Shown: positions 44,203 through 54,197, counted from the first letter of the stretch. The stretch: 64,000 bases of DNA from CAZBSE01 sp964494385 (GCA_964494385.1 CAZBSE010000004.1:15912-79911), one strand, 5' to 3'. Notes: a model not told the origin generated them from the sequence alone. Made by a program: numbers and translations.

Positions 44203-45408
44203 TTATTTAAGGCCCAGCATTTTCTTGATATCATCTACTTTATCCAGTTTTTCCCATGTAAAATCCCTGTCATGCCTCCCAAAATGTCCGTAAGCAGCGG
44301 TTTTTCTGTAAATTGGCCTCAGCAGATTCAAATTTTTTATAATAGCTGCCGGTCTTAAATCAAATACTTCCCTTACCGTTTTCTCGATTTTTTTAACATC
44401 TACTTTTTCGGTCCCGAATGTCTCCACCATGACCGATATGGGATGTGAAACACCTATGGCATAAGCTATCTCTATTTCCAGCTTATCGGCAGCTCCGCTG
44501 GCCACCAGGTTTTTTGCGGCATGCCTCGCAGCGTAAGCCGCAGATCTGTCAACCTTGGAAGGATCTTTTCCGGAGAAACAGCCTCCTCCGTGCCTTGCTG
44601 TCCCGCCATAGGTATCTACAATGATTTTCCTTCCTGTAAGCCCGGTGTCACCCATAGGCCCCCCGATGGTAAACTCACCTGTCGGATTTACAAACAATTT
44701 CATATCCTTGCTTAAATACTGCTCGGGTATAATCGGTTTTATAACAAACTCCCTGATATCCGGTTTTATTTGCGTATCTATATCGATGCGGGGAGCGTGC
44801 TGGGTAGCTATTACAATAGTCTCTACTGAAACGGGCTTGCCGTCCACGTATCTTACGGTCACCTGTGATTTACCATCGGGACGCAGATATGGCAGGATCC
44901 CGGCCTTTCTGACCTCTGATAAACGGTGGGCCAGCTTGTGGGCCAGCTGGATAGGAAGGGGCATCAATTCCTCGGTTTCATTGCAGGCATAGCCGAACAT
45001 CATCCCCTGATCCCCGGCACCCTGGGAATCAAATTCATTTTCATAGCCGTTTCCAACCCTTGCCTCATAAGCATTCCTAACTCCCTGTGCAATATTAGGC
45101 GACTGTTTTCCTATAGAAGAAATAATACCGCAGGTCTCACAGTCGAATCCGTATTTTGCCCTGGTATAGCCGATACTTTTTATAACCTCTCTTACAACAT
45201 CCGGTATTTCCACATAGGTTGAAGTGGTAACCTCGCCTGCTACCACTACGATACCGGTTTTAAGCAGCGTTTCTATAGCAGTTCTGCATCCCGGATCTTC
45301 AGCTATTATAGCGTCGAGAATAGCATCCGAAATTTGATCCGCCATCTTGTCGGGATGACCCTCGGTAACCGATTCTGAAGTAAACAAGAAATCTCTTTTC
45401 TTTGACAT
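44203..45408 (-). CDS. metK: S-adenosylmethionine synthetase
   Basis: 401 residues. MetK makes SAM from methionine and ATP. SESVTEGHPDKMADQISDA, GAGDQGMMFGYA and GGGCFSGKDPSKVDRSAAYA are the nucleotide and phosphate motifs. It supplies SAM to the TrmD, RsmB and RsmD enzymes here. It is 26 bp after coaBC; that gap is too short for a SAM riboswitch. Confidence 0.97.
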   Translation of the reverse strand: MSKKRDFLFTSESVTEGHPDKMADQISDAILDAIIAEDPGCRTAIETLLKTGIVVVAGEVTTSTYVEIPDVVREVIKSIGYTRAKYGFDCETCGIISSIGKQSPNIAQGVRNAYEARVGNGYENEFDSQGAGDQGMMFGYACNETEELMPLPIQLAHKLAHRLSEVRKAGILPYLRPDGKSQVTVRYVDGKPVSVETIVIATQHAPRIDIDTQIKPDIREFVIKPIIPEQYLSKDMKLFVNPTGEFTIGGPMGDTGLTGRKIIVDTYGGTARHGGGCFSGKDPSKVDRSAAYAARHAAKNLVASGAADKLEIEIAYAIGVSHPISVMVETFGTEKVDVKKIEKTVREVFDLRPAAIIKNLNLLRPIYRKTAAYGHFGRHDRDFTWEKLDKVDDIKKMLGLK

Positions 45409-45434
45409 TATTCCTCCTATATAAATACTATAAG

Positions 45435-46652
45435 CTAATTTTGATCTTTTATAATTTCATCCCAGATTCCTCTTGCAATGATTCTTTTCATGCTTCTGGC
45501 CAATTTCTTTACGGAGCCGTCTTTTTTTATTATATCAACCTGATTATAATCGCTTTCCATCCCTATATCATCCCTGGAGATGTCATTGGCCACTATCATA
45601 TCAATATTTCTACTTTTGAGTTTCTCTAAAACATCTTTAATCTTATAATTGCTTTCAGCAGCGAAACCCGCTATATACTGCTTGCCTTTTCTTTCCCTGA
45701 CCAAAAGTTCCAGTATGTTCTGGTTTTCCTTAAACTTTATTTTTGATAATATATCATTTTTTTTCTTTAACTTAAAATTATATTTCCTGCAGGGCACGAT
45801 ATCGCTTACTGCTGCCGCCATAATGGTAATATCACTGTCTTTAAAATACTTCAGCAGAGCTTTCTTCATCTCACTGCTGTCCCCGACATATTTAACATCT
45901 GCTCCATAGGGCCTTGTCAAATTCCCGGCTGTACTTATAAGAATTACTCTTTTTGCTCCCCTGAAGCAGGCCTCTTCAGCCAGAGCATGGCCCATTTTAC
46001 CGCTGGACCTGTTGGATATATATCTTACGGTGTCAATAAACTCCCTGGTACCGCCTGCTGTTATTATGACTTTCTTTCCGCTAAGATCGGAACTATAGGT
46101 TAGAAGCTCCGCCAATCTTTCGATTATGACATCCTCGTCTTCCAGCCTCCCTGTTCCTTTTTCCCCGCAGGCAAGACTGCCGGTTCCGGGTCCTATAAAA
46201 AAATATTTTCCTGCTTCTTTTAGCCTGGTAATGTTTTTCTGAATTATTGGGTCAAGATACATACTTTCGTTCATAGCCGGTGCAATCAAAACCGGACAGG
46301 CGGCCGAAACTGCTGATGTGGTCAGGAAATTATCACAGACGCCGTAAGATAATTTGGAAATTACATCGGCTGATGCAGGCGCAATTAAAAAAACATCCGC
46401 GCTGTGAGAAAGTGAGATATGGTAAATCTCATCTTCATTTACGAATTGTTCCACTATGGTTTTATTTCCGCATATGGAACTGAAAGTAACGGGACCCACA
46501 AAGTTTAAAGCATTGGGAGTCATTACAGGAACTACACTGGCACCCATACCGACCAGCTTGCTGCAGATTGCAGCTGCTTTATATGCCGCAATGGATGCCG
46601 TGATTCCCAGAACTATCTTTTTTTTTATAAATATGGATTTATACAAAGCCAA
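45435..46652 (-). CDS. coaBC: Bifunctional phosphopantothenoylcysteine decarboxylase/synthetase
   Basis: 405 residues. CoaC part (about 1-190): flavodoxin-like start KIVLGITASIAAYKAAAICSKL, the His in HISLSHSADVFLIAPASAD, PAMNESMY and the Cys-bearing flap GSLACGEKGTGRLED. CoaB part (about 195-405): KKVIITAGGTREFIDTVRYISNRSSGKMG and MIVANDISRDDIGM. TTG start at 46652, 8 bp after rpoZ. It works upstream of CoaD in CoA synthesis. Confidence 0.95.
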   Translation of the reverse strand: MALYKSIFIKKKIVLGITASIAAYKAAAICSKLVGMGASVVPVMTPNALNFVGPVTFSSICGNKTIVEQFVNEDEIYHISLSHSADVFLIAPASADVISKLSYGVCDNFLTTSAVSAACPVLIAPAMNESMYLDPIIQKNITRLKEAGKYFFIGPGTGSLACGEKGTGRLEDEDVIIERLAELLTYSSDLSGKKVIITAGGTREFIDTVRYISNRSSGKMGHALAEEACFRGAKRVILISTAGNLTRPYGADVKYVGDSSEMKKALLKYFKDSDITIMAAAVSDIVPCRKYNFKLKKKNDILSKIKFKENQNILELLVRERKGKQYIAGFAAESNYKIKDVLEKLKSRNIDMIVANDISRDDIGMESDYNQVDIIKKDGSVKKLARSMKRIIARGIWDEIIKDQN

Positions 46653-46660
46653 ATCTGAAC

Positions 46661-46903
46661 CTATTTGGTTTCCTTCTCTTTTTTATTAAAAACTACTTTT
46701 TTTTCTTTTATTTCGTTAAAGGCAATTTCCAGCGGATCATGTGATTCCACATCAACCAGCGGCTTCACCACATCTATTCTTTCCATGTTTTTTTGTGCCG
46801 AAAAATAATCTCCAAGCTCCCTTGCTCTCTTCGCTGCAGCCACACATAATTTATACTTGCTTTCTATGCTTTTTCTGTACTCATCAATATATTCTATTTT
46901 CAT
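46661..46903 (-). CDS. rpoZ: RNA polymerase omega subunit
   Basis: 80 residues. SKYKLCVAAAKRARELGDYFS and HDPLEIAFNEIKEKKV are the omega signature. It lies between gmk and coaBC, as in most actinobacteria and firmicutes. Confidence 0.93.
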   Translation of the reverse strand: MKIEYIDEYRKSIESKYKLCVAAAKRARELGDYFSAQKNMERIDVVKPLVDVESHDPLEIAFNEIKEKKVVFNKKEKETK

Positions 46904-46911
46904 CTACTTGG

Positions 46912-47478
46912 TTACCTTCCTTTTTTTAGATTCAGAACCTTTTTTAAATTTAGTAAAGCATCATTATAATTATTATTTACTATTATGCAATCATAGTATT
47001 TCTTGTATTTGAGTTCCTCTTTTGCAATTTCCAGTCTTTCTTTAATTTTTTCCGTGCTGTCGACACCTCTTTTTCTGATCCTTTCCTTCAGTTCCTTAAA
47101 TGAAGAAGTGGTAATAAAAATCAAATATGCATCTTTTATTTTTTCTGCCACCTTCATGGCACCACTGACTTCAATCACCAGGATTATGTTCTTACCCTCT
47201 TTCAGGCTGTCAATTACGAATTTTTTAGGGGTTCCATAGAGATTACCGGCATAAGGTGCCCATTCAAGCAGCATATCGTTTTCTATAAGTTCCCTGAATT
47301 TTTCATCACTTACAAAATGGTATTGACTGCCGCTGATATCGCCTTTTCTCCTGGGCCTGGTAGTGACTGAGACGGATCTTATAAAATCGCCGGATTTATT
47401 TAATATATCATTGACAAGGCTGCTTTTCCCCGAACCCGAGGGTCCGGATACAATAAATAATTTTCCTTTAACTGCCAT
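46912..47478 (-). CDS. gmk: Guanylate kinase
   Basis: 188 residues. GMP to GDP kinase. P-loop GPSGSGKSSLV, SVTTRPRRKGDISGSQYHFVS, FLLEWA-type segment (DMLLEWAPYAGNLYGTP) and the lid RIRKRGVDSTEKI. It is between mihF (22 bp) and rpoZ. Confidence 0.97.
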   Translation of the reverse strand: MAVKGKLFIVSGPSGSGKSSLVNDILNKSGDFIRSVSVTTRPRRKGDISGSQYHFVSDEKFRELIENDMLLEWAPYAGNLYGTPKKFVIDSLKEGKNIILVIEVSGAMKVAEKIKDAYLIFITTSSFKELKERIRKRGVDSTEKIKERLEIAKEELKYKKYYDCIIVNNNYNDALLNLKKVLNLKKGR

Positions 47479-47500
47479 AGAACATTTAAAAACCGGCAGC

Positions 47501-47821
47501 CTAAGTTATATTAAAAAACTTATAAAAACTGCCTTTTTGCTTGCTGCCCAATCCGCCAACTTTCTTATTGGGACTTATCTTTAAATCTTTTAAAATTTTT
47601 AAAGCATTGACTTTCCCGTTTCCGGGTAATGCGCTTACCAGATTTATGACCTTCATATTTATTACATATTCCCTAAAGGGCTCTTCTCCTTTAAAAAGCG
47701 ACTTTATGTCAAGTTTTCCCTTTTTTAGCAGATTTTTAATCTCGGCCCTCTTTTTCCTCACCTGCCTGGCTTTGTCCAGACCCTTCTTTCTGTCGCTGTC
47801 GCTTAAATTATTTAAAGACAT
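47501..47821 (-). CDS. mihF: Actinobacterial-type integration host factor (mIHF)
   Basis: 106 residues, basic. The C-terminal LVSALPGNGKVNALKILKDL followed by KKVGGLGSKQKGSF is the helix-two-turn-helix DNA-binding pattern of mIHF/sIHF. This nucleoid-associated protein is unrelated to alpha/beta IHF and is known mainly from Actinomycetota. The long helix (SDSDRKKGLDKARQVRKKRAEI) matches too. The position between pyr genes and gmk is the classical one. It has a candidate promoter of its own. Confidence 0.92.
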   Translation of the reverse strand: MSLNNLSDSDRKKGLDKARQVRKKRAEIKNLLKKGKLDIKSLFKGEEPFREYVINMKVINLVSALPGNGKVNALKILKDLKISPNKKVGGLGSKQKGSFYKFFNIT

Positions 47822-47857
47822 AGAGCTCCTCGTTGGTTAAAAAATTAAATACATTAT

Positions 47858-47886
47858 AGTATACAAATATATATACTTAATATCAA
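47858..47886 (-). promoter_or_regulatory. Probable internal promoter for mihF-gmk-rpoZ
   Basis: Minus strand -35 TTGATA (47886-47881), 17-bp spacer, -10 TATACT (47863-47858; a TATAAT starts five bases further on). It would uncouple the housekeeping genes from PyrR control of the pyr operon. Confidence 0.6.
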
Positions 47887-47892
47887 CCTTTT

Positions 47893-48510
47893 TTACTGAT
47901 TGTCAACAGTTATTTTCCTGGAACCGGGATATATAAGGGGAATGTTGTCCCTGCAAAGCATACACTGGGAAGGCCTGTTTATTTTAATATCAAGTTTTAT
48001 AAGATAATAATATGGACAGCCGAGCCTTAAGTCTTCCGACCGGTCAACTATACTTATTACGGCTTTTACATCCGCCCCTCTTTCTTTGCATATTTCTATT
48101 ACTTCTTTTACCGAACCGCCCGTGGTAATAACATCTTCCGCCACTATAATCTTTTGGCCCGGTTTTATTTCAAACCCGCGTCTTAGCTCCATCTTCCCTG
48201 CTTTTCTCTCGGTAAAAATCATCCCGCAGCCCAGCTCGTAAGCCAGCATATAACCCCACAGGATCCCTCCCACGGCCGGTGATATTATGGTGTCAATTTT
48301 TTTTATTTCAACCTTTTTACCCATAAGCTCCAGTGCGCCGCTTGCAAGTCTTGATGTGATGTCAGGATGCTGGAGCAGCCTGGCGCACTGCAGATAATAT
48401 TTGCTGTGGTTTCCGGAACTCAGCAGGAAGTGCCCTTCCATTACGGAACCGGTATCCTTGAGTATTTTATATACATCCATCGTTTTAATTTGATTTACTA
48501 TTTTAATCAT
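47893..48510 (-). CDS. pyrE: Orotate phosphoribosyltransferase
   Basis: 205 residues. Makes OMP from orotate and PRPP. GHFLLSSGNHSKYYLQC, SPAVGGILWGYMLA and the PRPP site IIVAEDVITTGGSV are clear. A C-terminal CMLC cysteine pair is present, as in many Gram-positive PyrE. The ATG overlaps the pyrF stop by 4 bp. Confidence 0.96.
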   Translation of the reverse strand: MIKIVNQIKTMDVYKILKDTGSVMEGHFLLSSGNHSKYYLQCARLLQHPDITSRLASGALELMGKKVEIKKIDTIISPAVGGILWGYMLAYELGCGMIFTERKAGKMELRRGFEIKPGQKIIVAEDVITTGGSVKEVIEICKERGADVKAVISIVDRSEDLRLGCPYYYLIKLDIKINRPSQCMLCRDNIPLIYPGSRKITVDNQ

Positions 48511-49241
48511 GGCTTAAGTGCCCTTTCCATATTCTCCATATACAGATCAATAGTCTTTCCAATATCCTTTCCGGCAGTTATGGACCTTCCCGCAATTATA
48601 AAATCCGCTCCTGCCGATATTGCCTCAGAAGGGGTGCTTATTCTTTTCTGATCCCCGGCTGCGTCTCCGGCAAGCCTTATACCCGGAGTTGCGATATAAA
48701 AATCACTGCCGGCCGCCTTCCTTATCCTTTCCACCTCACGGGGTGAGCATACTATGCCGTCAAGCCCCGCCTCCCTGGAAACATTTATCAGGTTCAGGAC
48801 CGAATCCATAAAGTTCCCTTTGAACCCCAGGACCTTAAGATCCTCATCATCCAGGCTTGTGAGAACGGTGACACCGAAAAGAAGGGGCCTTATTTTATTT
48901 TTCGACTGCCCATCCAGCACTTTCAGGGCTCCCTGCAGCATTGCCTTCCCTCCAAGAGTATGTATGGTCACTATATCCACATCCAGCTTGCCTATGGCTC
49001 TTATTGCTCCGGCCACCGTATTGGGAATATCAAAAAGCTTTGCATCCAGCATCACCTTATAACCAAAGCTCCTTACCGTATTTATCACTTCCGGGCCCAC
49101 ACTGTATATAAGCTCCAGGCCTATTTTTAAAGTTGAAACCCTGCCTGAAATTTTGCTGCATAAGCTTATGACATCCCTCCTGCTGCTGGTATCCAGGCAT
49201 ATAATCAGCCTGTCCCTTAAAGATAACTTTCTCTTTATCAA
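48507..49241 (-). CDS. pyrF: Orotidine 5'-phosphate decarboxylase
   Basis: 244 residues. Decarboxylates OMP to UMP. LIICLDTSSR, LKIGLELIYSVGPE, the catalytic MLDAKLFDIPNTV (Asp-Lys-Asp array) and TPGIR with IIAGRSITAGKD are the signatures. TTG start at 49241, overlapping the pyrD stop (TTGA). Confidence 0.96.
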   Translation of the reverse strand: MIKRKLSLRDRLIICLDTSSRRDVISLCSKISGRVSTLKIGLELIYSVGPEVINTVRSFGYKVMLDAKLFDIPNTVAGAIRAIGKLDVDIVTIHTLGGKAMLQGALKVLDGQSKNKIRPLLFGVTVLTSLDDEDLKVLGFKGNFMDSVLNLINVSREAGLDGIVCSPREVERIRKAAGSDFYIATPGIRLAGDAAGDQKRISTPSEAISAGADFIIAGRSITAGKDIGKTIDLYMENMERALKP

Positions 49242-50203
49242 GTCCTGAGCCTTCCTATTACTTCACTTATGTTTTTAATCTTTTTCTCCTCCACATAACC
49301 ATTAAGTCCTTCTATAATCTTTTTACCTATATCGTACTGTACAAAGTTAGCCGTACCGATTCCTACCGCACTGGCGCCAACCAGCATAAACTCCACGGCA
49401 TCCTGCCAGCTGAAAATACCTCCCATCCCGATAAGGGGTAGAATTTTTTCCCTGGCCAGCGTATAAACCTTTGCCAGCGCAATGGGCTTTACCGCCGGTC
49501 CTGACAGCCCGCCTAAAATATTGCCCAGTGCGGGTTTGAAGGTTTCTATATCCACTGCCATGCCCACTACGGTATTAATCAGCGATATGGCTTCAGCACC
49601 TCCTCTTTTTGCCGCATCAGCTGCCTGTATAAGATTGTGGTGGTTGGGACTCAGTTTGGCTATAACCGGAATATTTATGGTACTGCATGCAGAGTTTACT
49701 ATTCTTTCAACCTCATCGGGCATGGAACAGAAAGCCATTCCTCCCTTCTTGACGTTGGGGCAGGAAAGATTTAGTTCCACAGCCGTGATTCTATCCCTGA
49801 TATCAACAGTTCTGGTCAGTATGGCCTTGAACTCTTCCGCATCTTCCCCGAATACACTTAAAATAAGCCTTGCTTTTAATTCCTCGGCCCGGGGCAGATG
49901 ATCACTGATAAATTTTTCTATTCCGTCATTCTGCAGACCGATTGAATTAAGCAGCCCGCAGGGAGTCTCGCATATCCTGGGCGCCGGATTTCCGCATCTT
50001 GATTTAAGTGAATAGCTTTTGGTAACCACTGCACCCAGCAAGGATACATCAAAAAACCGGTTGTGTTCCGTTCCGAAGCCAAAAGTGCCTGAACAGGCAA
50101 TAACCGGATTATCCAGCCTTATCCTCCCCAGTCTTACCGATAGTGAGGAGCTGCTTTCCCTGTTATTTATCTCCTGTGGAAATAAACTATTCTGCTCAGT
50201 CAA
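49238..50203 (-). CDS. pyrD: Dihydroorotate dehydrogenase, catalytic subunit type 1B
   Basis: 321 residues. FMN enzyme oxidising dihydroorotate; the class 1B form works with PyrK and NAD. The catalytic Cys is in VELNLSCPNVKKGGMAFC. ACSGTFGFGTEHNRFF, GLLNSIGLQNDG and LIGMGGIFSWQDAVEFM fit. TTG start at 50203 with AAGGAGG inside the 3' end of pyrK; the genes overlap by 8 bp. Confidence 0.95.
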   Translation of the reverse strand: MTEQNSLFPQEINNRESSSSLSVRLGRIRLDNPVIACSGTFGFGTEHNRFFDVSLLGAVVTKSYSLKSRCGNPAPRICETPCGLLNSIGLQNDGIEKFISDHLPRAEELKARLILSVFGEDAEEFKAILTRTVDIRDRITAVELNLSCPNVKKGGMAFCSMPDEVERIVNSACSTINIPVIAKLSPNHHNLIQAADAAKRGGAEAISLINTVVGMAVDIETFKPALGNILGGLSGPAVKPIALAKVYTLAREKILPLIGMGGIFSWQDAVEFMLVGASAVGIGTANFVQYDIGKKIIEGLNGYVEEKKIKNISEVIGRLRT

Positions 50204-50984
50204 ATATTACCTCCTTAAGATCGAAAGCAGGACCGTCCTGGCATATTTTCATATAGGAAAATCCTTTTTTCCCTTTTCTTATCTTAACGGCACACCCTGC
50301 ACAGACCCCGATCCCGCATGCCATTTTTTCCTCCAGAAGCACTGTCACTTTATTGTTTCTATTGCTGTAAATATCCTGCAGCGCTTTAAGCATGTTCACG
50401 GGCCCGCAGCAGTAAATATCATAACCTTCGAATGCCGCTGCATTGTCCCTTATATAATCCGTAACCAATCCCTTCTCGCCGCAGGAGCCGTCTTCTGTAG
50501 ATATGCTGTAATTTATCTTTAGCTCGATTAGATCCTTTTCCCACTTCAGGAAACTGTTATCCCTGAACCCCACCGCAAAAAACACATTCTTTTTCCTGCA
50601 GGCTGCAAGCCTGGCTATAAGGTTCAGGGGAGCTATGCCGATACCTCCTCCTATAAGCAGAAGGTCGTCTCCGTTCAGTTTTATTTCTTTTCCCAGAGGT
50701 CCCGCAAAATCAAGCATATCCCCTCTCTCCAGCCGGGACATGAAAACGGTACCGATACCCTTTAATTTATATAATATGGAAAAGACATTAAATTTTTCCT
50801 CTATATCAAAAATACTGAAAGGACGCCTGAGCAAAGGATCCATAACTCCTTCAGGCGCACATTTTACATTAATAAAATTGCCGGCCCCGGCATTCCTGCA
50901 TATGTAAGGCGAAAAGATCTCCATCTTATAGAGATTGTCGCTGTATCTGTCATTTGAGAGTATTTCGCCTTTTAATAATTTCAT
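50196..50984 (-). CDS. pyrK: Dihydroorotate dehydrogenase electron-transfer subunit
   Basis: 262 residues. FAD/2Fe-2S protein passing electrons from PyrD to NAD. RRPFSIFDIEE (FAD), LLIGGGIGIAPLNLIARL (NAD), CCGPVNMLKAL, and the cluster ligands in ACGIGVCAGCAVKI plus a later Cys (MKICQDGP). The ATG overlaps the carB stop by one base. Confidence 0.95.
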   Translation of the reverse strand: MKLLKGEILSNDRYSDNLYKMEIFSPYICRNAGAGNFINVKCAPEGVMDPLLRRPFSIFDIEEKFNVFSILYKLKGIGTVFMSRLERGDMLDFAGPLGKEIKLNGDDLLLIGGGIGIAPLNLIARLAACRKKNVFFAVGFRDNSFLKWEKDLIELKINYSISTEDGSCGEKGLVTDYIRDNAAAFEGYDIYCCGPVNMLKALQDIYSNRNNKVTVLLEEKMACGIGVCAGCAVKIRKGKKGFSYMKICQDGPAFDLKEVIFD

Positions 50985-53900
50985 CAGTACTCCTGTATAG
51001 GTTTTACCTTGACTTTTGAGTTATATTTCATCTCCTGTATTCCCTGGACCAGAGCCGAAGCGCCTGATATGGTAGTAATCGATGGCACGTTCCTGAGAAC
51101 CGCTGCGGTCCTTAAATAGTACCCGTCGCTCCTGGCAATCTTTCCCTCGGGAGTATTTATGATCAGGTCAATTTCCCCGTTTTTTATCATATCCAGGACA
51201 TTGGGTCTTCCTTCCCTTATTTTCATTACCTTATGGCACTTTATTCCCTTTTCTTCCAGTGCGTCTCCCGTTCCCCTGGTGGAAATTATATTAAAGCCCA
51301 GTTTTGATAATTTTCCGGCTATATCAATTATAACTTCCTTATCCCTGTCATGGACACTTATGAAAACCGAGCCCGAAGTTGGAAACACCTGATTGATCGA
51401 GATCTGTGTCTTGGCAAAAGCAATCCCGAAACTGCTGTCTATACCCATTACTTCACCCGTGGATTTCATCTCCGGTCCCAGTATGGTATCCGCACCGGGG
51501 AACCTGTTAAAGGGCATTACTGCTTCTTTGATGCTGTAATAATCAAGCGATGTGGGATCAACTCTTTTAAAATCGATACTTTTAAGCTTCCTGCCGGTCA
51601 TTACCAGAGCAGCGATCTTTGCCATAGGAACCTTTATGGATTTACTGACAAAAGGAATGGTCCTTGAAGCCCTGGGATTGGCTTCCAGAACATAAACGAT
51701 GGAATCCTTTACTGCATACTGAACGTTCATAAGTCCTACCACCCCAAGTTCCTTTGCCATTTTATAAGTGTAATCCCTGATTGTCTTTATTATTTTTTTA
51801 TCCAGAGTGAAAGGCGGTATGACGCAGGCGCTGTCGCCCGAATGTATTCCCGCTTCCTCTATATGCTCCATGATCCCGCCGATAAACAGTTCGTCGCCGT
51901 CATAGACGGCGTCAACATCTACTTCCACCGCGCTCTCCAGAAATTTATCAATAAGTATGGGCCTGTCATTTGACACCATTGCCGCATTTTTAACATAACT
52001 TATAAGGCTTTCTTCGGTATAGACTATGCTCATGGCTCTTCCTCCCAGTACATAAGAGGGCCTTACCAGGACCGGATAACCGATCCTTACGGCTATCTCT
52101 TTTGCTTTTTTAACATCCATAGCGGTTCCGTTTTCTGCCTGCGGGATGTTTAGCTTCTTGAGCATGGAACCGAATCTTTTACGGTCCTCGGCCAGGTCGA
52201 TACTGTCAGGCGATGTACCCAGGATATTCACTCCCGCTTTCTGCAGTTCCAGTGACAGCTTAAGCGGAGTCTGTCCGCCGAATTGCACTATTACTCCATG
52301 GGGTTTTTCGGCCTCCACAATATTCATAACATCTTCAAAAGTCAGCGGTTCAAAATACAGCCTATCCGATGTATCGTAATCGGTGCTCACTGTCTCGGGA
52401 TTGCAATTTACCATTATGGTCTCATAACCCGCGTCATGCAGGGCAAAAGAGGCATGTACGCAGCAGTAATCAAATTCTATTCCCTGTCCTATACGGTTGG
52501 GCCCGCTGCCAAGTATTATAATTTTTTCTTTTACGGCAGGCATGATCTCATCTTCGCTTTCATAAGTGGAGTAATAATAGGGGGTATAGGCCTCAAACTC
52601 AGCGGCACAGGTATCTACCGTTTTAAAAGTGGCAATAACGCCCAGTTTTTTTCTTAAGTTCCTTATTTTACTCTCACTGCAGCCGCATAGGTAACCAAGC
52701 TGCATGTCCGAATAACCATATCTTTTGGCCTTGCAGAGAAGCTTTTGGGTCATATTTTTAACATCGAGATCCTTAAATGTTTTTTCAAATTCCACCAGCT
52801 GTTTTATGTTGTTTAAAAACCAGGGGTCTATTTTAGTGTAGCTGTATATGTCCTCGACACTTCTGCCCAGCTCAAAGGCAAATTTTATATAAAATACCCT
52901 GTCCTGATTTGGTATGGAAAGCTTCTTTTCAAGCAGTTCCTCGATTATGCCGTCCTTTCCGTCCGCCCCCAGCCCGTAGCGGTCTATTTCCAGGGACCGT
53001 ATCGATTTTTGAAGAGCTTCCTTAAAGGTCCTTCCGATGGCCATGGCTTCACCTACCGATTTCATCCTGGTAGTCAGGCTTATATCTGTTCCGGGGAATT
53101 TTTCAAATGCCCATCTCGGAAACTTTACCACCACATAATCTATGGAGGGTTCGAAACAGGCAGGAGTCTTTTTGGTGATGTCATTGGGTATCTCGTCAAG
53201 AGTGTAGCCCACTGCCAGCTTGGTGGCAATTTTTGCAATTGGAAATCCCGTAGCCTTGGAAGCCAGGGCACTGCTTCTGGAAACCCTTGGATTCATCTCG
53301 ATTACTGCCATCTTTCCATTTACCGGATTTATGGCAAACTGTATATTGGACCCCCCGGTCTCCACCCCTATTTCCCTTATAATTGCCAGTGCGGCATTCC
53401 TCATATCCTGATATTCACGGTCGCTTAATGTCTGGGCAGGAGCCACGGTAATACTGTCCCCGGTATGAACTCCCATGGGGTCAAAGTTTTCAATGGAACA
53501 TACGATTACCACATTGTCATTCTTGTCCCTCATAACTTCAAGCTCGTATTCCTTCCACCCCGCCACCGACTTTTCAACCAGCACTTCCGATATGGGGGAA
53601 AGATCCAGCCCCCTGGTCACAGTGTCGGTAAATTCGTCCTTGTTAAAGGCTACACCGCCTCCCAGGCCCCCCAGGGTAAAGCTTGGCCTTACCACCAGAG
53701 GAAATCTTAACCTTCGGCTTATCTCCAGAGCCTCTTTTAAGCTGCGGGCATAACCGCTTGGAGGCACATACAACCCTATATTTGCCATGGCTTTTTTAAA
53801 TTTCTCCCTGTCTTCCGCCTTATTTATTGCCTCCACGTTTGCGCCTATAAGCTCTACGCCGTATTTTGACAGGATCTTTTCTTTTCCCAGCATGACCGCA

Positions 53901-54193
53901 ATGTTCAGTCCCGTCTGTCCTCCCAGGGTGGGCAGTATGGCATCCGGCCTTTCCCTGTCTATAATTTTTGTAACAAATTCAACATTTAAGGGTTCGATAT
54001 AGGTCTTGTCCGCAAATTCGGGGTCGGTCATAATAGTGGCTGGATTGCTGTTTACCAGAACCACTTTATATCCTTCTTCTTTAAGGACCTTGCAGCCCTG
54101 GGTCCCGGAGTAATCAAACTCACAGGCCTGCCCTATTATTATGGGGCCCGAGCCTATAATCATCACCTTTTTTATATCTTTCCTTTTGGGCAC
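50984..54193 (-). CDS. carB: Carbamoyl-phosphate synthase large chain
   Basis: 1069 residues. Two ATP-grasp halves: the first with GSGPIIIGQACEFDYSGTQ, VRPSFTLGGLGGG and EMNPRVSRSSALASKATG; the second with GSGPNRIGQGIEFDYCCVH, VRPSYVLGGRAMS and EANPRASRTIPFVSK. The C-terminal MGS-like regulatory domain (VFISVHDRDKEVII, RGTGDALEEKGI) occupies about 930-1069. It works with CarA, directly upstream (4 bp gap). Confidence 0.97.
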   Translation of the reverse strand: MPKRKDIKKVMIIGSGPIIIGQACEFDYSGTQGCKVLKEEGYKVVLVNSNPATIMTDPEFADKTYIEPLNVEFVTKIIDRERPDAILPTLGGQTGLNIAVMLGKEKILSKYGVELIGANVEAINKAEDREKFKKAMANIGLYVPPSGYARSLKEALEISRRLRFPLVVRPSFTLGGLGGGVAFNKDEFTDTVTRGLDLSPISEVLVEKSVAGWKEYELEVMRDKNDNVVIVCSIENFDPMGVHTGDSITVAPAQTLSDREYQDMRNAALAIIREIGVETGGSNIQFAINPVNGKMAVIEMNPRVSRSSALASKATGFPIAKIATKLAVGYTLDEIPNDITKKTPACFEPSIDYVVVKFPRWAFEKFPGTDISLTTRMKSVGEAMAIGRTFKEALQKSIRSLEIDRYGLGADGKDGIIEELLEKKLSIPNQDRVFYIKFAFELGRSVEDIYSYTKIDPWFLNNIKQLVEFEKTFKDLDVKNMTQKLLCKAKRYGYSDMQLGYLCGCSESKIRNLRKKLGVIATFKTVDTCAAEFEAYTPYYYSTYESEDEIMPAVKEKIIILGSGPNRIGQGIEFDYCCVHASFALHDAGYETIMVNCNPETVSTDYDTSDRLYFEPLTFEDVMNIVEAEKPHGVIVQFGGQTPLKLSLELQKAGVNILGTSPDSIDLAEDRKRFGSMLKKLNIPQAENGTAMDVKKAKEIAVRIGYPVLVRPSYVLGGRAMSIVYTEESLISYVKNAAMVSNDRPILIDKFLESAVEVDVDAVYDGDELFIGGIMEHIEEAGIHSGDSACVIPPFTLDKKIIKTIRDYTYKMAKELGVVGLMNVQYAVKDSIVYVLEANPRASRTIPFVSKSIKVPMAKIAALVMTGRKLKSIDFKRVDPTSLDYYSIKEAVMPFNRFPGADTILGPEMKSTGEVMGIDSSFGIAFAKTQISINQVFPTSGSVFISVHDRDKEVIIDIAGKLSKLGFNIISTRGTGDALEEKGIKCHKVMKIREGRPNVLDMIKNGEIDLIINTPEGKIARSDGYYLRTAAVLRNVPSITTISGASALVQGIQEMKYNSKVKVKPIQEY

Positions 54194-54197
54194 GCTA

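Noticed and set aside
45409..45434. SAM riboswitch before metK
   Set aside because: The gap to coaBC is only 26 bp, too short for any known SAM riboswitch.
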